Assembly: GCA_030832825.1 (NCBI GenBank)
Contig: JAURIJ010000014.1
Coordinates: 1-58,642 of the forward strand
DNA length: 58,642 nt
Direction of reading: 5' to 3'
Source of the DNA: Gammaproteobacteria bacterium
Lineage (GTDB): Bacteria; Pseudomonadota; Gammaproteobacteria; Pseudomonadales; Pseudohongiellaceae
The notes under the pieces are model-generated. The model was not told where the DNA came from, ran no database searches, and saw nothing but the letters and a program-made list of their open reading frames with translations. Both the position numbers and the translations under genes were made by a program. Each line of letters begins with the position of its first letter. Within the stretch, counting starts at the first letter, position 1. Shown one piece after another: positions 32,242-40,920 of the stretch.

Positions 32242-33489
32242 ATGAAGATCCAGCAGGCCAGGCAGTGCTATGACATCGTGATCGTCGGCGGCGGCCTCGT
32301 GGGTGCGAGTTTCGCCAGTGCCCTGGCAGCGCAGCTGCGTGGCAGCGGCGCCGGCATCGCTGTCGTCGAAGCGGCCGCGACAGCGCAGGCGTCCAGCAGT
32401 TTCGACGTCCGCTCCACCGCCCTCTCCCATGGCAGCCAGCGTCTCTACGAACAACTGGGCCTGTGGTCTGCCATCGCTCCCCATGCCACGCCGATCCGCC
32501 GCATTCACGTGTCCGACCGCGGGCACTTCGGGGCAGTGCGTCTGGACAGTGCCGCCATGCAGGTGGACGCACTGGGTCATGTCGCCGAAAACCTGCCGCT
32601 TGGCCAGGTGCTGACACAGGCGCTGGAGCATGACCCGGACATCGAGCTGTTGAGCCCCGCCAGCATCAGTGCGCTGACGCCCCTGCCCCAGGGCATGCGG
32701 TTGCAGGTGCAGGGGGTTTCAGGCGCACTGCCCGCCATCGAGGCTGATCTGGTCGTGCTGGCCGACGGTGGGCGTTCCACGCTGCTGGAGCAACTGGGCA
32801 TCGGCAGCAGCCAGACCCCTTATGGCCAGCATGCCCTGATCGCCAATGTGGCCTTCAGTGAGCCGCACCGCAATGTCGCTTACGAACGCTTCACCGACAC
32901 CGGCCCCATGGCCGTGCTGCCGCTGGCGGACGATGACGCGGGCCGGCCGCGCGGGGCCTTGATCTGGACCTTGCCTGGTGCCGAGGCGCAGGCGGTGGCG
33001 CAGCTGCCGGAGCGGGAATTCCTGAGCCGTCTGCAGGAGCGCTTCGGCTATCGGCTGGGAGGTTTCGAGAAGGTGGGCGCTCGCACGCTCTATCCACTCA
33101 CCCTCAGTGTGGCGCGGGAGCAGGTGCGGCCCGGACTGGTGCTGCTGGGCAATGTCGCCCACACCTTGCACCCGGTGGCGGGGCAAGGCCTGAATCTGGC
33201 CCTGCGCGATGCGCAGAGCCTGGCGCAGCAGATCGCCCAGGCGCGAGCGCAGGGCATCGCGCCAGGCGCCATGAGCGTGCTGCAGGCGTATGTGGCGCAG
33301 CAGCAGAACGATCAGCAGCTCACCATCGGATTCAGTGACTACATGACACGACTCTTCTCCAGCGCCCATCCGGCGCTGGTCTGGGCACGCAAGGCCGGTC
33401 TGTTCTCCATCGACCTGCTGCCGCCCGTCAAGCAGCAGTTCGCCCGTCAGGCCATGGGCCTGGGCGAACGCCGCGCGTTGCAGGCCTGA
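32242..33489 (+). CDS. ubiH: 2-octaprenyl-6-methoxyphenol hydroxylase-type FAD monooxygenase UbiH
   Basis: The 415-residue FAD monooxygenase hydroxylates the ubiquinone ring. It has the N-terminal GxGxxG dinucleotide motif (VIVGGGLVGASFA), DVRSTALSHGSQ as in UbiH, the middle DG motif (VLADGGRSTLLEQLG) and the late FAD segment (LLGNVAHTLHPVAGQGLNLA, where UbiH proteins have GNAAH). It sits directly behind pepP and ahead of the second hydroxylase gene ubiI. It is soluble and probably part of the Ubi metabolon. Confidence 0.9.
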   Translation: MKIQQARQCYDIVIVGGGLVGASFASALAAQLRGSGAGIAVVEAAATAQASSSFDVRSTALSHGSQRLYEQLGLWSAIAPHATPIRRIHVSDRGHFGAVRLDSAAMQVDALGHVAENLPLGQVLTQALEHDPDIELLSPASISALTPLPQGMRLQVQGVSGALPAIEADLVVLADGGRSTLLEQLGIGSSQTPYGQHALIANVAFSEPHRNVAYERFTDTGPMAVLPLADDDAGRPRGALIWTLPGAEAQAVAQLPEREFLSRLQERFGYRLGGFEKVGARTLYPLTLSVAREQVRPGLVLLGNVAHTLHPVAGQGLNLALRDAQSLAQQIAQARAQGIAPGAMSVLQAYVAQQQNDQQLTIGFSDYMTRLFSSAHPALVWARKAGLFSIDLLPPVKQQFARQAMGLGERRALQA

Positions 33490-33490
33490 C

Positions 33491-33907
33491 TCAGGGCGTG
33501 CCAAGCAGGCCGCGCAGATCCTCGATGCGCTTGCGGTTCACCCCCAGATCGCTGTGCCCGAGCCGCGAGGCCGAGCGCACATGCACCAGGCCGGCTGCCG
33601 GCTCGGCCAGAAACTCCACGTCGTCCACAAAGCCCATCAGGTGCGAGGTGAACTCCGCGTACAGATACAGCTCGCGCTCCTCGATGATGCGGGCGCCGGA
33701 CATGCCGCTGACCGCCATGCGGACCTGGCCGAGCGTGGCCTGCAGCGGCGCGATGCGGTGACTGTCGCGAGTCTCGAAGCTGGACACGCAGTTGGGGGAA
33801 TCCGGGCAGGTGCCCAGGCGGCCGTCCGTCGCACCGAGGGTGGCGGGGCGCTCGCCGGCGCAGCCGAGCAGGGTCAGAAGGGGAATCATCAGCAGGCTCC
33901 GTCTCAT
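33491..33907 (-). CDS. DUF1499 lipoprotein
   Basis: The 138-residue protein has a lipoprotein signal (LLMIPLLTLLGC, Cys at residue 16) and a full DUF1499 domain: CPDSPNCVSSFETRD, YLYAEFTSHLMGFVDDVEFL and HVRSASRLGHSDLGVNRKRI. The family's role is unknown. It lies antisense between ubiH and ubiI and its stop is 1 bp from that of ubiH, so the two transcripts meet head-on. Confidence 0.85.
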   Translation of the reverse strand: MRRSLLMIPLLTLLGCAGERPATLGATDGRLGTCPDSPNCVSSFETRDSHRIAPLQATLGQVRMAVSGMSGARIIEERELYLYAEFTSHLMGFVDDVEFLAEPAAGLVHVRSASRLGHSDLGVNRKRIEDLRGLLGTP

Positions 33908-34057
33908 GGGCAGGGTCTCGTGTTGGAAGGGCGTTGGTGCGGATACGCGGGGGCAGATGGTCGCAGATCATGCCCGGCTCGGCCACTGTGCAACGAAGCG
34001 GTGCAGCATGGCAATCGAGAAGCGCACGGCGGGCTGCCGCGGCGGCGTAGGCCCGGC

Positions 34058-34063
34058 TATACT
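34058..34063 (+). promoter_or_regulatory. -10 element before ubiI
   Basis: TATACT lies 33 bp before the ubiI ATG. The -35 at 17 bp spacing is weak. This would give ubiI a promoter separate from that of pepP-ubiH, which is needed because DUF1499 lies antisense between them. Confidence 0.4.
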
Positions 34064-34095
34064 GCAAGCACGTTCAGCATCCCGGTGAAGTCTCA

Positions 34096-35349
34096 ATGCA
34101 ACAGAGCACTGTCATGACATTCGACGTCATCATCGTCGGCGGCGGCCTGGTGGGTGCCAGTGTCGCGCTGGCGCTGGCCGACACAGGCATGCGCATCGCC
34201 GTGCTGGATGCCCAGCCACTGGCTGCACCAGCCCCCCCGGACGTGGCTCCCCACCGCTTCGACCCCCGCGTCTCCGCCATCACTCCAGCCTCGCGTCGCT
34301 TCCTCGACTCCCTGGGAGCGTGGTCCGGTGTGGCGCGGCGCCGCAGCTGTGCCTACACCGATATGCAGGTGTGGGAGGCCGACGGCACCGGCTCCATCCA
34401 TTTCGCCGCCCAGGACATTCACTGTGAGAGTCTGGGTCACATCGTCGAGAATGCCGTGCTGCTGGCCGCCCTGCACGAGTGCCTGCACGCCGTGCCGGCC
34501 ATCACCCTGCTGGCGCCGGTGAGCCTGGAGGCCCTGCAGCGGCTGCCGGTGCCCGCCCCGCTGGATGCCGATCAGTCGCGTACCCAGTTGCAACTGGCCG
34601 ACGGGCGCCAGTTGCGTGCCCGCGTGCTGGTGGCGGCTGACGGCGGCGCGTCCCGGGTCCGCGAGCTGGCGGGTTTCGAACTCAGTGAGTGGGACTACGA
34701 ACACCAGGCCATCGTCACCACCGTGCGCACCCGCCTGCCGCATCGTCATACCGCGACCCAGCGCTTCATGGACGAAGGCGTGCTGGCCTTCCTGCCCCTC
34801 AAGGCCACTGACGCAGTGACGGACCAGCACGTCACGTCCATCGTCTGGTCAGTGGTGCCGGACAAGGCGGCCGCCCTCATGGCGCTGGGCGACGAGGACT
34901 TCGCCCATGAGCTGGAACAGGCCATCGAGGGACGCTTCGGTGCCATCGAGCAGGTTGATCCAAGGCTGTGCGTGCCGCTGCGGCAGCGTCATGCGAAGCA
35001 GTATGTCCAGGAAGGCATCGCGCTGGTGGGCGATGCGGCGCACACCATCCATCCGCTGGCCGGACAGGGGGTGAATCTGGGCTTCGCCGATGCGGCCGCC
35101 CTCGCCTCCCAGCTGCGCCAGGCGCTGGCGCGCGATGACGAGATCGGCGCTCTGCAGGTGCTGCGGCGCTATCAGCGTCAGCGCATCGGCCACAATCTGG
35201 GCATGATGTGGGTGATGGAAGGCTTCAAGCGGCTCTATGCCGACCAGGCGTTGCCGGTGCGCTGGCTGCGCAATGCCGGCATGGCCGGGCTCGATCGCAG
35301 TCTGCTGCTCAAGAGCCGGGTGATGCGCACCGCCATGGGCATGGACTGA
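34096..35349 (+). CDS. ubiI: Ubiquinone biosynthesis FAD hydroxylase, UbiI-type (VisC)
   Basis: The 417-residue FAD monooxygenase is a paralogue of UbiH. It has VIIVGGGLVGASVAL, FDPRVSAITPASRRFLDSLG, the middle motif VAADGGASRVREL and ALVGDAAHTIHPLAGQGVNLG. UbiI hydroxylates C5 of the ring in E. coli. The order pepP-ubiH-(DUF1499)-ubiI supports this name, although UbiF or UbiM roles cannot be separated from sequence alone. ATG 34096 is used; Met 7 (34114) is an alternative that starts closer to the FAD fold. Confidence 0.87.
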   Translation: MQQSTVMTFDVIIVGGGLVGASVALALADTGMRIAVLDAQPLAAPAPPDVAPHRFDPRVSAITPASRRFLDSLGAWSGVARRRSCAYTDMQVWEADGTGSIHFAAQDIHCESLGHIVENAVLLAALHECLHAVPAITLLAPVSLEALQRLPVPAPLDADQSRTQLQLADGRQLRARVLVAADGGASRVRELAGFELSEWDYEHQAIVTTVRTRLPHRHTATQRFMDEGVLAFLPLKATDAVTDQHVTSIVWSVVPDKAAALMALGDEDFAHELEQAIEGRFGAIEQVDPRLCVPLRQRHAKQYVQEGIALVGDAAHTIHPLAGQGVNLGFADAAALASQLRQALARDDEIGALQVLRRYQRQRIGHNLGMMWVMEGFKRLYADQALPVRWLRNAGMAGLDRSLLLKSRVMRTAMGMD

Positions 35350-35419
35350 GCGCTGTCTCAAGTTTTATGCCCGCCGGTCGATGACCCGGCAACGTATCGC
35401 GTGACTGGAGAACCCCCTC

Positions 35420-35611
35420 ATGTTTGGCAAAGAACCCGCCTGGCCCTTCGACATGGACCTGAGCACGCTGGACACTGGCAGCATCACCAACATCCTCAAT
35501 GACATCGAGAGCCACCTGCCGCACATGGAATCCCGGGGCGGCCTGAACGAACTGCTGCGCGTAAAGTAGCTCTTCGAGAAGGAGCTGATGAGCGCCCGTC
35601 GCCTGCACTGA
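35420..35611 (+). pseudogene. Small unknown protein gene interrupted by amber codon
   Basis: ATG 35420, preceded by TGGAGAA, opens MFGKEPAWPFDMDLSTLDTG and continues through NILNDIESHLPHMESRGG to LRVK, then TAG at 35567-35569. The same frame continues as LFEKELMSARRLH with TGA at 35609-35611. The downstream 13 residues keep an amphipathic character that fits the upstream part, so the full product may be 63 residues. The family is not recognised. The annotated product may simply be the 49-residue form if TAG is the true end. It follows ubiI and lies before a hairpin. Confidence 0.4.
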
Positions 35612-35671
35612 GCAGCGGCGCTCTTGAACCGAAACCGCCGCCTGCCGGTCACGTGCAGGTGTACTCCCGGT

Positions 35672-35696
35672 GGGGCCTTGGTTTATCCTAGGCCCC
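35672..35696 (+). terminator. Hairpin after the small gene downstream of ubiI
   Basis: GGGGCCT (35672-35678) pairs with AGGCCCC (35690-35696); inside it two further G-C pairs form after one T-T mismatch, leaving a 5-base loop. It lies between the ubiI-linked small gene and the methyltransferase. No U-run follows, so termination is possible but not certain. Confidence 0.45.
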
Positions 35697-35741
35697 GTTC
35701 GAAATCCCCGAAAAACAATTACATTCCAAGGATATGCCAAC

Positions 35742-36482
35742 ATGAGAAAGATTCTTCCCCTCGTTGCTGCCGTCGCCATGCTGGTCGGCGCCAATGTGCA
35801 GGTCCAGGCCATTGATGTGGCCGCCGTCAATCAGGCGCTCGCCGCCGCTGATCGCAGTGACGCCGACAAGGCGCTGGATGCCGCCCGCAAGCCCGCTGAA
35901 GCGCTCGATTTCCTGGGCCTGGAGCCCGGCATGACCGTGCTGGACGTGATGTCCGGTGGCGGCTGGTACACCGAAGTGCTGTCACGCGCTGTCGGCCCGA
36001 ATGGCAAGGTCTACATGCAGAACTCCGAAGCGGCGCTGGCGCGCGGCACCACCCAGGCCACCGTTGACGGCCGTCTGGCGCGTCTCAGCAATGTGCAGCT
36101 GCTGAAGGCTGATGCCACTGCCGACCTGACGCTGCCGGCGAACTCCGTCGACTTCGCCATCACCAACCTGAACTTCCACGACGTCTACAACGCCGATCCG
36201 GCTGCTGCACAGCGCTTCCTGGTGAACATCAAGAACGCACTCAAGCCGGGCGCTGTTCTTGGCCTGATCGACCACGAAGGCGATGCCGGTGCCGACAACG
36301 CCACCCTGCACCGCATCCCCGTGGACCTGGCCCGTGCCGCCGCGCTGGAAGCCGGTTTCGAGATTGCCGAGGAAAGCGATCTGCTGAACGTGCCGAGCGA
36401 CAACCACACGCAGGCCCCGTTCGCTGCCGAACTGGAGCGCAACACTGACCGTTTCATGCTGAAACTGGTCAAGCCGCAGTAA
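35742..36482 (+). CDS. Exported class I SAM methyltransferase-like protein (COG4798-like)
   Basis: The 246-residue protein carries a signal peptide (MRKILPLVAAVAMLVGANVQ, cleavage after VQA) ahead of a class I methyltransferase fold: motif I VLDVMSGGGWYTEVLSRAVG, then FAITNLNFHDVYN and PGAVLGLIDHEGDAG. It resembles the predicted methyltransferases of COG4798, many of which are exported. A periplasmic methyltransferase would lack an evident SAM supply, so the fold may be reused. The ATG at 35742 has AAGGAT upstream. A strong terminator follows its stop. Confidence 0.8.
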   Translation: MRKILPLVAAVAMLVGANVQVQAIDVAAVNQALAAADRSDADKALDAARKPAEALDFLGLEPGMTVLDVMSGGGWYTEVLSRAVGPNGKVYMQNSEAALARGTTQATVDGRLARLSNVQLLKADATADLTLPANSVDFAITNLNFHDVYNADPAAAQRFLVNIKNALKPGAVLGLIDHEGDAGADNATLHRIPVDLARAAALEAGFEIAEESDLLNVPSDNHTQAPFAAELERNTDRFMLKLVKPQ

Positions 36483-36492
36483 GCGCTCTGAC

Positions 36493-38406
36493 ATGTCGAA
36501 CGGCTCGGGAAGACAGGAATTTCCGGGCCGTTTTGCATCCCGCAATCCCGACGCAACACCCCCTTCGAGTCACGCCTTGCAGGACACCGCCCCGCTTTCC
36601 TTCATCACGCGCTTCTTCGCTGTCTTCAAGTACAGCCGGGTGGCCGTCGAGATCGTCTGGGGCACCAGTGCCGCCCTGACCCTCACCATGGCTTTCGCCA
36701 CCCTGCTGGCCGGCGTGCTGCCTGCCGCGATCGCCTATGTGGGCCAGTTGATCGTCGATGCCGTGGTGGCGGCCATACAGGCGCTGCCTGAGGCCCGCGA
36801 GGTGGCTACTGATCAGACGATCTTCTACGTGCTGTGCGAGGCGGGCCTGGTGGTGTTCTTCACGGGCGTGCAGCGTTTGAACACGGTCTGTCAGTCCATC
36901 CTGCGCGTGCTGCTGGGCAACAAGATCAACGTGATGATCCTGGAGAAGTCGCTGACGCTGGAGCTGCAGCATTTCGAGGATTCCGAGTATTACGACAAGC
37001 TGGTGCGCGCCCGCCGCGAGGCGTCCAGTCGCCCGCTGAGCCTGGTGATCCGCACTTTCGATCTGGCGCGCGAGTCCATCTCGCTCGTGAGCTATGGCGT
37101 GCTGCTGTTCCAGTTCTCGCCCTGGGCCGTGCTCTTGCTGGGCTTTGCCGGTCTGCCCGCCTTCATGGCCGAAGCGAAATTCTCCGGCGAGGCCTTCCGC
37201 AATCAGCGCAGCCGCTCGGCCGAGCGCCGCATGCAGATCTACCTGGAAATGGTGCTGACCCGGGAAGACGGCGTGAAGGAAGTGAAGCTGCTCAAGATCG
37301 GGCGCCTGTTCCTGCAGCGCTACATCGACATCTTCTCCAACATCTACAAGGAAGACCGCAACCTGGTGCTGCGGCGCGGCTTCTGGGGCTATGTGCTCGG
37401 GCTGATCGCCAGCGCGGCCTTCTACTTCGCCTATGGCTGGGTGGTCTTCGCCGCCATCGCCACCACCATCACCATCGGCCAGATGACCATGTACATCGCC
37501 GTGTTCCGGCAGGGTCAGAGCGCCGTCACCAACAGCCTGACCGCGGTGAACGGCATGTACGAGGACAATCTCTACCTCTCGAACCTGGTGGAGTATCTCG
37601 AGCACAAGGTGCCTGAGCAGAGCGGCGACAAGCGCGAGGGCCCGGACCCGGCCGACGGCATCCGCTTCGAGAATGTCAGTTTCTATTACCCGGGCAGCAA
37701 GACCCCCGCCCTGCATGAGCTGAGCCTGCACATCAAGGCCGGCGAGAGTCTGGCCATCGTGGGCGAGAACGGCTCCGGCAAGACCACCCTGATCAAGCTG
37801 CTGACGCGGCTCTACACGCCCACCAGCGGTCGCATCCTGCTGGAAGGCATGGATCTGCAGGAGTGGGACATCGACGCCCTGCGCTACAAGATCGGCGTCA
37901 TCTTCCAGGACTTCTCTCGCTACCAGCTCACGGTGGGCGACAACATCGGCATCGGCGATGTGGAAAACATGCAGGACCGTCCCCAGATAGAAAGTGCCGC
38001 GCAGGATGGCCTGGCCGCCGATTTCATCCAGCACATGCCCCAGCAGTACGACACCCAGCTGGGCACCTGGTTCAAGGGCGGCAAGGAGCTCTCGGGCGGG
38101 CAGTGGCAGAAGATCGCCCTGGCCCGGGCCTTCATGCGCAGCCACGCCGATGTGCTGATTCTGGACGAACCGACGGCGGCGATCGACGCGAAGGCCGAGG
38201 CCGACATCTTCGCCCACTTTCGCGAGCTGACCGCCCGACGCATCTCCATCATCATTTCGCACCGCTTCTCGACGGTGCGGATTGCCGATCACATCATCGT
38301 GCTCGAGAAGGGCGCCATCGTCGAAGAAGGCTCTCATGCGCAGTTGCTTGAACGGGATGGGCAATATGCCCGGTTATTCCGTCTGCAGGCGCAGGGTTAT
38401 CAGTAG
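36493..38406 (+). CDS. ABC transporter, fused membrane and ATP-binding domains
   Basis: The 637-residue half-transporter has an N-terminal membrane domain with about six helices (residues about 40-345) and a C-terminal nucleotide-binding domain: Walker A GENGSGKTTLIKLL, signature LSGGQWQKIALARAF, Walker B VLILDEPTAAID and the H-loop IIISHRFSTVRI. It is an MsbA/multidrug-type exporter; the cargo is unknown. ATG 36493 would place the first codons inside the terminator hairpin, and neither it nor TTG 36577 has a good SD, so the start is uncertain. The LSGGQ loop is LSGGQW, a small deviation only. Confidence 0.87.
   Translation: MSNGSGRQEFPGRFASRNPDATPPSSHALQDTAPLSFITRFFAVFKYSRVAVEIVWGTSAALTLTMAFATLLAGVLPAAIAYVGQLIVDAVVAAIQALPEAREVATDQTIFYVLCEAGLVVFFTGVQRLNTVCQSILRVLLGNKINVMILEKSLTLELQHFEDSEYYDKLVRARREASSRPLSLVIRTFDLARESISLVSYGVLLFQFSPWAVLLLGFAGLPAFMAEAKFSGEAFRNQRSRSAERRMQIYLEMVLTREDGVKEVKLLKIGRLFLQRYIDIFSNIYKEDRNLVLRRGFWGYVLGLIASAAFYFAYGWVVFAAIATTITIGQMTMYIAVFRQGQSAVTNSLTAVNGMYEDNLYLSNLVEYLEHKVPEQSGDKREGPDPADGIRFENVSFYYPGSKTPALHELSLHIKAGESLAIVGENGSGKTTLIKLLTRLYTPTSGRILLEGMDLQEWDIDALRYKIGVIFQDFSRYQLTVGDNIGIGDVENMQDRPQIESAAQDGLAADFIQHMPQQYDTQLGTWFKGGKELSGGQWQKIALARAFMRSHADVLILDEPTAAIDAKAEADIFAHFRELTARRISIIISHRFSTVRIADHIIVLEKGAIVEEGSHAQLLERDGQYARLFRLQAQGYQ
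36500..36535 (+). terminator. Rho-independent terminator of the methyltransferase gene
   Basis: AACGGCTCGGGAA (36500-36512) pairs with TTTCCGGGCCGTT (36521-36533) in a 13-bp stem (with G-U pairs) with an 8-base loop, followed by TT. It lies 18 bp after the methyltransferase stop but inside the 5' end of the next open frame (ATG 36493). Confidence 0.75.
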
Positions 38407-38430
38407 GCGCCTGCGGCAACGCAACACCCC

Positions 38431-38454
38431 TGTGGGAGCGGGCTTGCCCGCGAA
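38431..38454 (+). repeat. REP-like element (Pseudomonas type)
   Basis: TGTGGGAGCGGGCTTGCCCGCGAA is quoted here only in parts: a GTGGGAG head, then GCGGGC-TT-GCCCGC as hairpin (38438-38451) and GAA. This is the classic layout of Pseudomonas REP sequences. It lies between the ABC transporter and DUF533 genes. Related copies occur at 46231 and 46262 in the opposite orientation. Confidence 0.75.
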
Positions 38455-38494
38455 CCTCACACTCTGATTCACCGACACTCTGGAGACTCATCAC

Positions 38495-39202
38495 ATGCTC
38501 GACGCCAAGAATCTGCTGGAACAATTCCTCGGTCCCAATGCCGGCAACACCATGCGCCAGGCGGGCGGCAATGCCAAGCAGCAGCTCGACTCCATGGGCA
38601 TGGGCGGCTTCGGTGGTGGTGCCGTGGTGGGCGGGCTGCTCGGCCTGATGCTGGGTGGCAAGAAGATGAAGAAGATGGCCAAGGGCGTCGTTGGCTATGG
38701 CGGTGCGGCGGCTGCCGGCGCGCTGGCTTACAAGGCCTATCAGAACTGGCAGCAGGGCAAGGCCGCTGCCACGGCGCCGGTCGCCACCCCGGCCGATTAC
38801 GCCAGCGTCGACCCGCGCTTCCTGCCTGAGTCCGCGCCGGCGGCTGATGGGCAGCCGTTCCAGCTGGCCCTGATCAAGGCCATGATCGGCGCCGCCAAGG
38901 CCGACGGGCACATCGACGCCGAGGAGCAGACGTCCCTGTTTGAACAAGTGGAGAAGATGGGGCTGGACGCCGAGAGCAAGGCCTTCGTGTTCGACGCGCT
39001 GACCCAGCCGGTGGACATGGCCGCGATTGCGGCGTCGGCCCAGGGCATGGAACAGGCCACAGAGATCTATCTCGTGTCACGCATGGCGATCGATGTCGAT
39101 CACCCGGCGGAGCGCGCCTATCTGCAGGCGCTGAGCCACCGGCTCAACCTGCCGGCCGAGCTGGTCGCGCATCTCGACCACCAGCTGGCGCCGCATGGCT
39201 GA
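38495..39202 (+). CDS. DUF533 / TerB-like protein (YebE family)
   Basis: The 235-residue protein has a Gly-rich hydrophobic segment (GGFGGGAVVGGLLGLMLGGK, then a second one GGAAAAGALAYKAY) that likely inserts in the inner membrane. The C-terminal DUF533/TerB-like helical domain follows (QLALIKAMIGAAKADGHIDA, FVFDALTQPVDMAAIAASAQ, EIYLVSRMAIDVDHPAERAY). The E. coli homologue YebE is of unknown function. Its own promoter is not obvious; a REP element precedes it. Confidence 0.83.
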   Translation: MLDAKNLLEQFLGPNAGNTMRQAGGNAKQQLDSMGMGGFGGGAVVGGLLGLMLGGKKMKKMAKGVVGYGGAAAAGALAYKAYQNWQQGKAAATAPVATPADYASVDPRFLPESAPAADGQPFQLALIKAMIGAAKADGHIDAEEQTSLFEQVEKMGLDAESKAFVFDALTQPVDMAAIAASAQGMEQATEIYLVSRMAIDVDHPAERAYLQALSHRLNLPAELVAHLDHQLAPHG

Positions 39203-39380
39203 GGGTTGAAGTTTGAATGGCTTCCACCTGGCCTGCTCGGTCTTTTCACTGCGCGATGCTGGTTTTGTCGGCCCGCCCCGTGAATCTCCTGACGCCTGCC
39301 AAAGCGGAAGTTTCGCACTTGGCTGCAGACAAATCATGCTTTCAAGCAAGTTTTGCGCAGGTCATTTAGCCACTTTGAGT

Positions 39381-40790
39381 TCAAACGCCAATGCGGGCCC
39401 GGAGTTCCTCGCGACGCCTCTCCACCGCCGCCCGCACCTGCTCCGGCGCGGTGCCGCCCACGTGGTTGCGGGCGCGCACTGAACCTTCCAGCGTCAGCAC
39501 GGCGAACACATCCTGCTCGATGGCGCTGGAGAACTGCTGCAGCTCCTGCAGTGACATGGCGCTCAGGTCCTTCTTCTGCGCGATGCCGTAGGCCACCGAC
39601 TTGCCGACGATCTCGTGGGCGTCGCGGAAGGCGATGCCCTTGCGCACCAGGTAGTCGGCCAGATCGGTGGCAGTGGCATAGCCCTTGAGGGCGGCGTTAT
39701 AGAGCGATTCCTTCTTCGGCCGGATGGCCGGCACCATGTCGGCATAGGCCTTCAGACAGTCGCGCAGCGTGTCGATCAAGTCGAACAGCGGCTCCTTGTC
39801 TTCCTGATTGTCCTTGTTGTAGGCCAGCGGCTGGGACTTCATCAGGGTCAGCAGCGCCACCAGGTGGCCGTTGACGCGGCCGGTCTTGCCGCGCACCAGC
39901 TCGGGCACGTCGGGGTTCTTCTTCTGCGGCATGATGGACGAGCCGGTGCAGAACCGGTCGGGCAGGTCGACGAAGTCGAACTGCGAGGAGGTCCACAGCA
40001 CCAGTTCCTCGGAGAAACGCGACAGATGCGTCATCAGCAGGCTGCCGGCGGCGGCCAGCTCGATGGCGAAGTCCCGGTCGCTCACCGAGTCCAGCGAATT
40101 GCGTGTGGCGGCGGTGAAGCCCAGCAGACGCGCGGTGTATTCACGGTCGATCGGGTAGCTGGTGCCGGCCAGCGCGGCAGCGCCCAGGGGTGATTGATTC
40201 AGGCGTGCGCGGCAGTCACGCAGACGGCCGTGGTCACGTTCCAGCATCTCGTACCACGCCATCATGTGGTGGCCGAAGGTGATGGGCTGGGCGGTCTGCA
40301 GATGGGTGAAGCCCGGCATGATCGTCTCGGCCTCGCGCTCGGCAAGGTCCAGCAGCGCCCACTGCAGGCGGGCGAGAGTGCCCACCAGGGCATCGATCTC
40401 GTCGCGCACATACAGGCGGATGTCGGTGGCCACCTGGTCGTTGCGCGAACGCCCGGTGTGCAGCTTCTTGCCGGCGATGCCGATGCGGCGAGTCAGCTCG
40501 GACTCGATGTTCATGTGCACGTCTTCCAGCTGCACCGACCACTCGAAACGCCCGGCCACGATGTCTTCGCGGATGCCTTCCAGCCCGCCAACGATGGCGT
40601 CCACTTCCTGTGCGCTCAGGATGCCGACCTTGCCCAGCATCGTGGCATGCGCGATGGAGCCGTTGATGTCATGGTGGTAGAGCCGCTTGTCGAAAGTCAC
40701 CGAGGCGGTGAAGCGCTCCACGAAGGCGTCCGTCGCTTCGCTGAAGCGGCCGCCCCAGGGTTTGATGGCATCGGGTGTCTTGTCGCTCAT
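39381..40790 (-). CDS. argH: Argininosuccinate lyase
   Basis: The 469-residue enzyme cleaves argininosuccinate to arginine and fumarate, the last step of arginine synthesis. It starts [16 protein letters not shown] and has [22 protein letters not shown] [13 protein letters not shown], and the superfamily signature [12 protein letters not shown], whose Ser is the catalytic acid. ATG 40790 fits the normal N-terminus; the open sequence upstream is the promoter region shared with hemC. The argH-hemC divergence matches Pseudomonas, except that algZR is absent. Confidence 0.94.
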   Translation of the reverse strand: MSDKTPDAIKPWGGRFSEATDAFVERFTASVTFDKRLYHHDINGSIAHATMLGKVGILSAQEVDAIVGGLEGIREDIVAGRFEWSVQLEDVHMNIESELTRRIGIAGKKLHTGRSRNDQVATDIRLYVRDEIDALVGTLARLQWALLDLAEREAETIMPGFTHLQTAQPITFGHHMMAWYEMLERDHGRLRDCRARLNQSPLGAAALAGTSYPIDREYTARLLGFTAATRNSLDSVSDRDFAIELAAAGSLLMTHLSRFSEELVLWTSSQFDFVDLPDRFCTGSSIMPQKKNPDVPELVRGKTGRVNGHLVALLTLMKSQPLAYNKDNQEDKEPLFDLIDTLRDCLKAYADMVPAIRPKKESLYNAALKGYATATDLADYLVRKGIAFRDAHEIVGKSVAYGIAQKKDLSAMSLQELQQFSSAIEQDVFAVLTLEGSVRARNHVGGTAPEQVRAAVERRREELRARIGV

Positions 40791-40856
40791 GATGGGAATC
40801 TCTCTGGCCGTCCGGCCGCTGCAGGGGCGGCGATTATAACAACATCGCCCCGGGCT

Positions 40857-40885
40857 GTGTCTCGGGCTGGGGATTGGCGTAGAAT
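40857..40885 (+). promoter_or_regulatory. Candidate hemC promoter
   Basis: TAGAAT (40880-40885) is a good -10, with a weak GTGTCT at -35 (40857-40862) at 17 bp spacing. It lies 35 bp before the hemC ATG and would drive hemCDXY. Confidence 0.4.
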
Positions 40886-40920
40886 CGGTCGCTACACAGT
40901 TCTGGAGCTCCCCCTCGATC

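Noticed and set aside
224..35611. TAG read as a sense codon (for example Tyr) in this organism
   Set aside because: Several intact genes end in TAG (for example at 1665, 3966, 20531 and 38406), so TAG is a normal stop here.
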